Virus record (IMG/VR): IMGVR_UViG_3300025311_000021
Span: 1 to 20,292 of that record
Reading direction: 5' to 3' (one strand)
Source of the DNA: a virus
Length of the DNA: 20,292 nt
Under the pieces are notes generated by a model. The model worked only from the letters and a program-made list of their open reading frames with translations, made no database searches and was not told the origin of the DNA. This document shows positions 1-4,873 of the stretch, piece by piece; position 1 is the stretch's first letter; every line of letters starts with the position of its first letter. The position numbers were made by a program, and so were the translations under genes.

Positions 1-105
1 CTCGCTCGCGAGCTGGGTGACTGGGCCGTCTGGCGGATCACCCAGGACAGCCGTACGGCGATCGCCTATCTCGAAGCACCGGGCTTCGCGTGGAGCAAGC
101 GGTGA
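1..105 (+). CDS. C-terminal end of an unidentified early protein (partial)
   Basis: An open frame enters from the left edge and ends at TGA 103-105, giving the last 34 residues. They are rich in Trp, Arg and Ala and end in WSKR. The next gene starts at GTG 102, sharing bases with this stop, so the two are translationally coupled. The fragment is too short to name. Its position upstream of gemA fits the small unnamed genes of the Mu early region. Confidence 0.55.
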   Translation, partial: LARELGDWAVWRITQDSRTAIAYLEAPGFAWSKR

Positions 106-338
106 AACGCCTGCGCACGCTGTCGATCGCGCGCCCAGAGGCGCTGAACCGGCGGCTCTGCCGGCAGGCGTGGGGCCAGCCGTATTGGCGCAGGTTGAGC
201 GTGCGCAAGCGCCTGGAATGGGAACTCCGGCAGATGCGGCGCATCGCGATCTTCCCGCTCGTGCGCGTGGAGCCGGAGGTGATCCTGCCGGGCGAGGCGC
301 CGCTCGACGAGACGTCGGGCCAGCCGGTGAGGCACTAA
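102..338 (+). CDS. Small basic hypothetical protein, early region
   Basis: A 78-residue, Arg-rich protein starting with MKRLRTLSIARPEAL. I chose GTG 102 because it overlaps the upstream stop (GTGA), the coupling style used throughout this window; an in-frame GTG at 90 is also possible. No membrane segment or known motif is visible. The middle is strongly basic and the last 25 residues are more acidic and Pro-rich. It is followed directly by a heptad repeat array that supplies the start of the next gene. Function unknown. Confidence 0.6.
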   Translation: MKRLRTLSIARPEALNRRLCRQAWGQPYWRRLSVRKRLEWELRQMRRIAIFPLVRVEPEVILPGEAPLDETSGQPVRH

Positions 339-340
339 GC

Positions 341-368
341 TGAGTGATGAGTGATGAGTGATGAGTGA
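341..368 (+). repeat. TGAGTGA heptad array overlapping a start codon
   Basis: Four perfect tandem copies of TGAGTGA. The array fills the gap after the stop at 338 and supplies the ATG at 361 of the next gene. It belongs to the GTRATGR heptad family also found at five other junctions in this window. Confidence 0.9.
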
Positions 369-639
369 TAAGCGCAAATTCCGCGGGCGGCGCCGGTGGA
401 CGGCGGCCGAGATCGCGCAGCTCAGGCGCCTTTATCCGGACGCGCTGACGGAAACGCTCGCGCGGCGCCTCAAGCGGTCGGTGTGCTCGGTCTACGGCAT
501 GGCGAACCTCATGGGTGTCAGGAAGAGCGAACGGTATTTTTCGAGTGATATTACTGGCCAACTCAAGAAGTTCTCGCGGGCCGGCGCCGCGATCGCTTCG
601 GCCCGCGAGCGGCTGATCAAGCAGGAGCTGCGGGCGTGA
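361..639 (+). CDS. SANT/Myb-like helix-turn-helix DNA-binding protein
   Basis: A 92-residue basic protein. Residues about 10-55 (WTAAEIAQLRRLYPDALTE and the following LARRLKRSVCSVYGMANLMG) have the spacing of a SANT/Myb or homeodomain-like three-helix fold, with the Trp at the start of helix 1 and a basic recognition helix. This kind of small DNA-binding protein recurs in the early region of Mu-like prophages. ATG 361 lies inside the heptad array; GTG 358 is an equally placed alternative adding one residue. No good Shine-Dalgarno is visible, so start and expression may depend on the repeat. Its target is unknown; early-gene regulation is an inference from position. Confidence 0.65.
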   Translation: MSDKRKFRGRRRWTAAEIAQLRRLYPDALTETLARRLKRSVCSVYGMANLMGVRKSERYFSSDITGQLKKFSRAGAAIASARERLIKQELRA

Positions 640-824
640 AATGGTGGGTATTCAACGAGGAGCGGCTCGTCACGGCGCTCGCCGCTTTCGTAGAGCGCCA
701 GAAGCGCGAGCATGAACTGGTACATAACGACACCACCGCCGACAAGCTGGGCGAGGCCATCCGCTCGTTTCTCGACTCGCCCGAAGCGCGCGAGCACAAG
801 CTGCGCGGAGACGATCAGCCGTGA
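636..824 (+). CDS. Small hypothetical early protein
   Basis: A 62-residue, charged and probably helical protein (starts MKWWVFNEERLVTAL). GTG 636 overlaps the TGA of the SANT-like gene at 637-639, indicating coupled translation. No signal peptide, membrane segment or catalytic motif is visible. It is the last gene before the 401-bp regulatory gap and probably closes the upstream operon. Function unknown. Confidence 0.6.
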   Translation: MKWWVFNEERLVTALAAFVERQKREHELVHNDTTADKLGEAIRSFLDSPEAREHKLRGDDQP

Positions 825-979
825 ATTCTTCTCAATACCCCCTTGAGGGGTACGCCGATAAAAAAACCCAAGCCGGGGGTGGGTCAAAACTCCGGCGGTC
901 CGCGATGGCAGCCGGCTCGTCCATGAGCCAGCCGGCCGGAACTCTCCCTCCTCCAGGGCGCCAGGCGCGGACACTTAAT
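825..979. other. Non-coding segment upstream of the c4-like locus
   Basis: No credible gene. It holds a short palindrome at 836-852 (TACCCC, 5-base loop, GGGGTA), a seven-A run at 860-866 and a GGCTC/GAGCC hairpin near 913-928. Nothing else is recognised before the promoter at 980. Confidence 0.5.
860..884 (-). terminator. Possible leftward Rho-independent terminator
   Basis: Read on the - strand this is ACCCA, a GC-rich loop, TGGGT and then seven T. The stem is only 5 bp and no leftward gene is seen, so it could be chance or could block transcription entering from the right. Confidence 0.25.
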
Positions 980-1009
980 TTGACACTGACGGGAAGACGG
1001 GGGTATTCT
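980..1009 (+). promoter_or_regulatory. Sigma70-like promoter of the c4-like/antirepressor operon
   Basis: A perfect -35 TTGACA (980-985), an 18-bp spacer and a -10 TATTCT (1004-1009, five of six consensus bases) put the start of transcription near A1016. This is the best consensus promoter in the window. It sits immediately upstream of the three-hairpin RNA, as expected for a constitutive promoter of a c4-type immunity RNA that reads on into the antirepressor genes. Confidence 0.7.
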
Positions 1010-1015
1010 GGCCGC

Positions 1016-1104
1016 ACTAGGCAATACAAGCGGCCGATCCGCTCCGTCAACGCGGATTTTTCACGCCCATCGTTCGGGCGTGATCGCCCGGCAACGGGCG
1101 GGTC
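1016..1104 (+). ncRNA. c4-like antisense RNA (P1 c4 family)
   Basis: Three hairpins follow the promoter: ATCCGC/GCGGAT (1037-1042 with 1052-1057) followed by a T run; TCACGCCC/GGGCGTGA (1061-1068 with 1076-1083), 8 bp; and CGCCCG/CGGGCG (1085-1090 with 1095-1100) closed by a GCAA tetraloop. The unpaired 5' arm carries CACTAG (1015-1020) and ATACAAG (1024-1030), exactly complementary to CTAGTG (1163-1168) and CTTGTAT (1152-1158) in the downstream leader. In phages P1 and P7, c4 RNA is cut from the same transcript as icd and ant and blocks their expression by antisense pairing. Hairpins, complementarity and downstream genes all fit that family. The ends are estimates; assignment to the Rfam C4 family is from memory, not a search. 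Confidence 0.7.
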
Positions 1105-1151
1105 GAGAGGCGCAAATACAACACCCGCAAGGGGAATAGCGCACGGCGCGT

Positions 1152-1220
1152 CTTGTATGCGTCTAGTGAGGCCTGCCCACCCCCTCATTTCGGTGGGCGA
1201 CTCTAGAAAATACAAGGAGG
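1152..1220 (+). promoter_or_regulatory. Structured leader with sequestered ribosome-binding site and antisense target
   Basis: The leader can fold as one long hairpin: CTTGTAT (1152-1158) with ATACAAG (1210-1216), TCTAG (1162-1166) with CTAGA (1203-1207), and a top stem GCCCACC (1175-1181) with GGTGGGC (1192-1198). The right arm runs into the Shine-Dalgarno AAGGAGG (1214-1220), five bases before ATG 1226. The left arm is the sequence complementary to the c4-like RNA 5' arm. The leader can therefore pair either with its own ribosome-binding-site arm or with the antisense RNA, but not both. Confidence 0.65.
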
Positions 1221-1225
1221 CATTT

Positions 1226-1504
1226 ATGCCTTGTCCCACCACGCCAGATCCGGGCGAACCAAACCTGTTTGACCGCTTTGAAAAGCTGCACGAAGCCCTG
1301 GAGAAGATGCGCGCCGAGATGGCGTGCGCCGAAAGTCTCGCGCTCCTGGAGACGATCAGCAACGACAACAAGTGGGTAACTTTGGCCCGCGACGATCTGG
1401 CAGAAGTCTTCGGCCAGTGGCGGGCGGCGCTCGCCGACGCGCGCGAGCTTTCCCTCGCCCTTCACGCGACGATCCATTCTCTCATCGGAGGCAAATCATG
1501 CTGA
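1226..1504 (+). CDS. Small ORF in icd position, upstream of the antirepressor
   Basis: A 92-residue acidic, mostly helical protein (starts MPCPTTPDPGEPNLF). ATG 1226 is fixed by a strong Shine-Dalgarno, AAGGAGG, five bases upstream. Its stop TGA 1502-1504 lies beyond the ATG 1498 of the next gene (7-bp overlap ATGCTGA), so antirepressor translation is probably coupled to it. In P1 the corresponding place is held by icd, a short ORF whose translation is needed for ant. No sequence likeness to Icd is claimed; the parallel is positional. No membrane segment or known domain is seen. Codons just after the start (CCTTGT, 1229-1234) can pair with ACAAGG of the Shine-Dalgarno region, another way to close the start. 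Confidence 0.7.
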   Translation: MPCPTTPDPGEPNLFDRFEKLHEALEKMRAEMACAESLALLETISNDNKWVTLARDDLAEVFGQWRAALADARELSLALHATIHSLIGGKSC

Positions 1505-2178
1505 ACACCCCCGCAACCATCGAGATCAAAAACCTGCCGGTAATGACCTACAAAGACCAGCCTGTGGCGACGAGCGCCATGCTCGCCCAGTACTACGGCA
1601 CCGATCCACGGCGCATTAGGCAGAACTTCAAAGGCAGGAAGGATCGCTTCATTATCGGGAGGCATTACTTTAAGCTGAGCGGCCCCGACTTGGCCGAGTT
1701 TCGGCGCGTCGTTAAAAGCGACGCGCCGTTTGCGCCGCCCGCGCTCGCGCGCGAGATCAACCTGTGGACCGAACGGGGCGCGGCGCGCCACGCCAAGATG
1801 CTCGACACCGAGCAGGCCTGGGCGGTGTGGGAAGCGATGGAGGACGATTACTTCCGCCGGGGCGGATCGGCCGCCCGCGGGGCGGACACGCCCGCCCCCG
1901 CCGCGCTCTTGCCGCCGCCCGCCTCCGCCAATCTCAAGCAACTCACCTGGGAGCAATGGGCGGCGATCCAGGAGGAGCGCGGCGATTTGTTCGCGTGCAA
2001 GGCGGAGTTGGTCGAGCTCAAGGCGCGGCTGAAACCCAAACACAGCTTCACCACCCCCGAGGAGCGCGCTCAGATTCACAGGTTGCGCGCCCAAGGTCTG
2101 TCATACGCCCAAATCGCCATCCGCACTAACCGCTCGGAACCCACCGTGGCTGCAATAGTGAAGAAGCACACACACTAG
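1498..2178 (+). CDS. ORF6N-domain phage antirepressor-like protein
   Basis: A 226-residue protein. Residues about 10-95 (IEIKNLPVMTYKDQPVATS, then LAQYYGTDPRRIRQNF and the F-I-x-G-x-H-Y-F-K-L segment) match the ORF6N domain of phage antirepressors of the KilA-N/ORF6N group. A Pro/Ala-rich linker follows, then a helical segment, and residues about 183-226 form a second helix-turn-helix (PEERAQIHRLRAQGLSYAQI) of the resolvase/transposase type. Antirepressors of this class inactivate a phage repressor or bind operators. The gene overlaps the preceding small ORF and sits behind a c4-like RNA, the setting of ant in P1. Its target, presumably this prophage's repressor, lies outside the window. Confidence 0.75.
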   Translation: MLNTPATIEIKNLPVMTYKDQPVATSAMLAQYYGTDPRRIRQNFKGRKDRFIIGRHYFKLSGPDLAEFRRVVKSDAPFAPPALAREINLWTERGAARHAKMLDTEQAWAVWEAMEDDYFRRGGSAARGADTPAPAALLPPPASANLKQLTWEQWAAIQEERGDLFACKAELVELKARLKPKHSFTTPEERAQIHRLRAQGLSYAQIAIRTNRSEPTVAAIVKKHTH

Positions 2179-2190
2179 TACGTACGCGAA

Positions 2191-2212
2191 ACCCGCCTTC
2201 GGGCGGGTCTGT
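2191..2212 (+). terminator. Terminator-like hairpin after the antirepressor gene
   Basis: ACCCGCC (2191-2197), a TTCG tetraloop and GGCGGGT (2202-2208) form a stable 7-bp stem 12 bases after the stop. The T tract is weak (CTGT), so termination may be partial. It separates the antirepressor operon from gemA. Confidence 0.55.
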
Positions 2213-2234
2213 CCGGCGTGGTGGCCGGGCACTG

Positions 2235-2720
2235 ATGAGCAGCCGAAATATGAGAGTTGATGCAGACCAACGACGTAAAGACTTGGCGGTGATTCACCTC
2301 GCCGCGAAGGCGCTGGGGTTGGACCGCGAAACCTATGAACAGATGTTGTTCACGCTCGCTCGCGTAAAAAGTGCGGCCGATCTGAACTTCGAAGGACGGC
2401 GCGCGGTAATAGAGCATCTGCGCGCGCGGGGGTTCAAGCCCTCACCCCGGCCCTCTCCCGGAGGGCGAGGGGGACACCCGGGCCGGCCGGCGAACATGGA
2501 CAACCCGGATCGCGGGCCGAGTCTGCGGAAGATCGAGGCGCTGCTGGCGGATGCCGGCCGGCCGTGGGCCTACGCCGACGGCATGGCGCGTAAAATGTTC
2601 CACGTGGAAAAAATCGCCTGGTGCGAGGCCGATCAACTGCATAGCATCATCGGCGCGCTGATGATCGACCAGAAGCGGCGGCGCGATCGCGCGGCGAAGG
2701 CGAACGCTGATGCACTGTAA
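2235..2720 (+). CDS. gemA: GemA-like regulatory protein (Mu gp16, DUF1018)
   Basis: A 161-residue protein. Residues about 12-67 (QRRKDLAVIHLAAKALGLDR, then YEQMLFTLARVKSAADL) are the first half of the GemA/DUF1018 fold, and residues about 95-150 (LRKIEALLADAGRPWAYADG, then MARKMFHVEKIAWCEADQL) are the second. Mu GemA affects host gene expression and replication and lies just upstream of mor, as here. The linker, about residues 70-90, is encoded by a CCCTCACCCC-type repeat (2439-2474) that keeps the frame open and inserts a Pro/Gly/Arg-rich stretch. ATG 2235 is the first start; ATG 2250 is in frame. The Shine-Dalgarno is weak. Confidence 0.85.
   Translation: MSSRNMRVDADQRRKDLAVIHLAAKALGLDRETYEQMLFTLARVKSAADLNFEGRRAVIEHLRARGFKPSPRPSPGGRGGHPGRPANMDNPDRGPSLRKIEALLADAGRPWAYADGMARKMFHVEKIAWCEADQLHSIIGALMIDQKRRRDRAAKANADAL
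2439..2474. repeat. CCCTCACCCC-type palindromic repeat inside gemA
   Basis: A CCCTCACCCCGGCCCTCTCC element followed by the reverse-complementary GGAGGGCGAGGGGG half. This is the common bacterial intergenic repeat with CCCTC arms. It lies in frame in the GemA inter-domain linker; a relative occurs at 19727-19823. Confidence 0.7.
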
Positions 2721-2973
2721 CCAACTCCGCGACCCGAATACCGGCGAGCTGCTCGCGATCGTCTGCGGCGACCGCAATCGCGTGCCGCTCTGCGCCTGCG
2801 GCAAGTCCTCGCGTTTTCAGTGCGACTGGAAAATCGCGCCCGGCAAGACGTGCGACAAGCATCTCTGCGGCGATCACGCCCAGGAGGTCGGCCCCGAGAA
2901 GCACTTGTGCCCGGGGCATCAAAAAGCCTATCGGCAATGGCAGGAACGCAAAACCGCAGCGGCGGGAGCATGA
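2710..2973 (+). CDS. Cys-rich, probably zinc-binding small phage protein
   Basis: An 87-residue protein with seven cysteines: one at residue 3, then C-G-D, C-A-C-G-K, C-D-W-K, C-D-K-H-L-C and C-P-G-H. The CACG..CDW..CDKHLC..H..CPGH pattern looks like a zinc ribbon or treble-clef fold, with His and Cys ligands in two clusters. ATG 2710 overlaps the end of gemA by 11 bp, and its stop overlaps the start of mor, making a gemA-Cys protein-mor unit. The role is unknown; binding nucleic acid or a host protein is only a guess. Confidence 0.65.
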   Translation: MHCNQLRDPNTGELLAIVCGDRNRVPLCACGKSSRFQCDWKIAPGKTCDKHLCGDHAQEVGPEKHLCPGHQKAYRQWQERKTAAAGA

Positions 2974-3308
2974 CGAGCCGGATGCACCCGATCCTGGAGG
3001 AACTGGCGGCCGTGGTGGCCGCCAGCCTCATGAAGCACCCGGGGCTCACGCGCGAGACCGCGGCAGCCGCGGCGGAACACATCACGGACGCGCTGCGCGC
3101 GACCTACGGCGGCGACAAGGGCATCTACATCCCGCGCACCAAGTACAGCGTCGCGTATATGCACGGCGAGATCGCACGGCGCTGGGACGGCACCAACACG
3201 CGGGAACTGTGCCGCGAACTCGGCATCAGCGATTCGCGTCTGCGCCAGCTCGCCCGCTCGGCGGATTACCCAAATCTACACCCAAAGTTTCCCGCGCTGC
3301 GCCCCTAG
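2970..3308 (+). CDS. mor: Mor/C-family middle/late transcription activator
   Basis: A 112-residue protein. Residues about 40-56 carry the family signature that ends in GGDKGIYIPR, and residues about 77-95 (NTRELCRELGISDSRLRQLA) form the C-terminal helix-turn-helix. Mu Mor (129 aa) and C bind as dimers upstream of weak -10 promoters and recruit RNA polymerase; this is near the usual size. ATG 2970 overlaps the previous TGA. It is the only Mor/C relative here, whereas Mu has two in tandem. The last 37 bp of the gene contain the shared motif proposed as its own late-promoter target (3272-3296). Confidence 0.85.
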   Translation: MTSRMHPILEELAAVVAASLMKHPGLTRETAAAAAEHITDALRATYGGDKGIYIPRTKYSVAYMHGEIARRWDGTNTRELCRELGISDSRLRQLARSADYPNLHPKFPALRP

Positions 3309-3311
3309 CAT
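3269..3311 (+). promoter_or_regulatory. Candidate Mor/C-dependent late promoter upstream of the amidase (Plys-like)
   Basis: AAATCTACACCCAAA (3272-3286), then TTTCCCG, with a -10-like TAGCAT at 3306-3311. CCCAAA is repeated 12 bp apart (3269-3274 and 3281-3286), which could be two half-sites on one face of the helix. The same 15-mer recurs at 15411-15425 upstream of the I gene, with the same offset to a -10-like hexamer. There is no -35 consensus, as in Mu C-activated promoters. Confidence 0.55.
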
Positions 3312-3317
3312 GGGCGC

Positions 3318-3941
3318 ATGGCGCAAGAATCGAGGATCGAGGATCGAGGATCGAGGATTGAGGCCCGGAAGCGGGCCGTCGATCTAATCGTCATCCATTG
3401 CAGCGCGACGCCCAACGGCCGGCGCACGACGGTCGAGGACATCGACCGCTGGCATGACGAGCGCGGTTTCGAGCGCGCTCCGGCTTGGCGGCGCCGCCAG
3501 AATCCCAACCTCGCGGCGATTGGCTATCACTTCGTGATCTATCTTGGCGGCGCGGTCGCCACCGGCCGGCATCTCGACGAGATCGGCGCGCACGTCTCGG
3601 GCAACAACCGCACCTCGATCGGCATCTGCATGATCGGCACCGACCAGTTCACGCCGCAGCAATGGGGCGCGCTCAAACACAACATCGACGGGCTCGCCAA
3701 GCTCTACGGTCGCGTGCTCGTGCCGCTGCCGGCCTCGGGGGTGATGGAACGGCGCGAGGCGGGACAGGTTTACCTCTGCGGCCACCGCGACCTTTCCCCG
3801 GATGAGGACAACGACGGCCTGGTCGAACGGTGGGAGTGGCTCAAAATCTGTCCCGGGTTTGACGTTCGCGCCTGGCTTGCGAGCGGCATGACGCCTCCGG
3901 CCGGCCACGTGCTCGAGATCCCAGACGAGGCGGCGGCGTGA
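3318..3941 (+). CDS. Endolysin: zinc N-acetylmuramoyl-L-alanine amidase (amidase_2/T7 lysozyme type)
   Basis: A 207-residue enzyme that cuts the bond between muramic acid and the peptide in peptidoglycan. Residues about 23-31 (LIVIHCSAT) hold zinc ligand H27; Y70-H71 matches the T7 lysozyme Tyr-His pair; H156 (GHRDLSPD) and C178 with K176 (KICPGF) match the other two ligands and the catalytic Lys. It occupies the place of Mu lys, directly after mor. It has no signal peptide, so release needs a holin. Residues 5-15 (SRIEDRGSRIE) are encoded by five ATCGAGG heptads rather than by family sequence; no other ATG or GTG start exists before the catalytic core. Confidence 0.9.
   Translation: MAQESRIEDRGSRIEARKRAVDLIVIHCSATPNGRRTTVEDIDRWHDERGFERAPAWRRRQNPNLAAIGYHFVIYLGGAVATGRHLDEIGAHVSGNNRTSIGICMIGTDQFTPQQWGALKHNIDGLAKLYGRVLVPLPASGVMERREAGQVYLCGHRDLSPDEDNDGLVERWEWLKICPGFDVRAWLASGMTPPAGHVLEIPDEAAA
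3329..3363 (+). repeat. ATCGAGG heptad array (five units) at the amidase N-terminus
   Basis: Four ATCGAGG units and a final ATTGAGG. Because 7 is not a multiple of 3, three units encode a heptapeptide (SRIEDRG). The same array with the same variant last unit is at 10972-10999 in the terminase gene. Confidence 0.9.
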
Positions 3942-4288
3942 TTCGTTATCTCGTCATCCTGCTCGTCATCGTGCTGGCGCTCGCCTGGGCGAGCATCGCC
4001 AGCGCCGCGGTCCAGCTCGACGGCCAGGGGTGCATGGAATACGCCATTTGGAGCCGGGACCTGGTTTGGGCCCGCGACGTCGGCGCCGATCGGGAGAAGG
4101 TCCGCGCGAGTCTCGCGGAGATGCGGGTGGAGACCGGAGCGGCAGGCGTCGCCGCGGGCGTCGTGTTCGCGCTCCTGCTGCGCGATCTCGACCGTCTATG
4201 GGACACCACCGCCAGCCGCCATGCGGTGATGCAGACGGTCGCCCGCGACTGCGTCGCGCGGCGCGGCCTATACGGTGATGAGATATGA
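3938..4288 (+). CDS. Small exported or membrane-anchored protein of the lysis cassette
   Basis: A 116-residue protein. Residues 1-23 are a strong hydrophobic segment (MIRYLVILLVIVLALAWASI) followed by ASA-A, a good signal peptidase I site, so it is secreted or anchored. The rest is helical with two Cys (one near residue 33, one near 107) that could form a disulfide in the periplasm, and a second apolar stretch near residues 69-80. GTG 3938 overlaps the amidase stop and the end overlaps the next ATG. It is in the right place for a spanin or antiholin-like protein, but no family match is recognised. Confidence 0.6.
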   Translation: MIRYLVILLVIVLALAWASIASAAVQLDGQGCMEYAIWSRDLVWARDVGADREKVRASLAEMRVETGAAGVAAGVVFALLLRDLDRLWDTTASRHAVMQTVARDCVARRGLYGDEI

Positions 4289-4470
4289 GCGGTTACAAAA
4301 CGCTCATCGGCGCGGCGGTGGCGCTCGCCGCCGAGCTCGCGCGGCTCGCCGGCGTGGACATCGGCGACCAGCAGGGGCTGGTGAATTCGATCCTGGTGAT
4401 CGGCGGCGTCGTGCTCGCGATCTACGGGCGGCTCGTCGCCAAAACCCGCTTCGACCAAACACGCATGTAG
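4285..4470 (+). CDS. Holin-like small membrane protein
   Basis: A 61-residue protein with two apolar helices (about residues 7-24 and 31-50, the second containing SILVIGGVVLAIYGR) and a short basic tail. Size, two membrane spans, positive C-terminus and position beside the amidase fit a class II or small phage holin, which would open the inner membrane to the endolysin. ATG 4285 overlaps the upstream TGA (ATGA). The call rests on topology and context only. Confidence 0.55.
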   Translation: MSGYKTLIGAAVALAAELARLAGVDIGDQQGLVNSILVIGGVVLAIYGRLVAKTRFDQTRM

Positions 4471-4480
4471 AGGGGGCATC

Positions 4481-4873
4481 ATGAAATCGTTCGCACACTA
4501 CGCATTGATCGCCCTCGCGCTGAGCCTCGCGGGCTGCGCTACCGGTATTGGCGAGAGGGTTCTGCTGGCCGGCACGACCGGCGCCGTGCGGTTCGATCCT
4601 GCGGATGTTGCCCGGGCAATCGAGATCGCAGTGAAGAAAAAAGACACCGACGGTGAAGCGTGCTATCGGGCAATCAGCAAGCATCTCGACCAAGAGTTTG
4701 TGCTCGAACCGATAGGCGTAGTCTCGCTCTTCGCCGCGGGTCGCGTCAGAATCATTGAAGCCGGCGCGGGCCTTGCGCGCGAGGTGAAGCGGGAGTGCGC
4801 GGTAATCGACTTTGATGTCACCCCGCTTTTGAGGGGCGCGGTCCGGGCGATCGGCGGAGCGCTGCTGCCGTGA
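4481..4873 (+). CDS. Phage-encoded lipoprotein
   Basis: A 130-residue protein with a clear lipoprotein signal: basic start, hydrophobic core and lipobox LAGC with C19 as the acylated residue. The mature part (about 112 residues) has two further Cys, K/D-rich segments and an apolar C-terminus. It is too long for a typical Rz1 outer-membrane spanin, and no Pro-rich region is present. A Shine-Dalgarno-like GAGGGGG precedes ATG 4481. It lies in the lysis cassette and overlaps the hydrolase gene, so it may act at the outer membrane in lysis or superinfection exclusion; neither is shown by sequence. Confidence 0.65.
   Translation: MKSFAHYALIALALSLAGCATGIGERVLLAGTTGAVRFDPADVARAIEIAVKKKDTDGEACYRAISKHLDQEFVLEPIGVVSLFAAGRVRIIEAGAGLAREVKRECAVIDFDVTPLLRGAVRAIGGALLP

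Noticed and set aside
1152-1220. Metabolite-binding riboswitch
   Set aside because: No known aptamer core is recognised; the pairing with the upstream RNA arm explains the structure better.
821-1225. An extended frame from 821 into the gene at 1226
   Set aside because: It crosses the promoter and the three hairpins. The strong Shine-Dalgarno before ATG 1226 gives a much better start.
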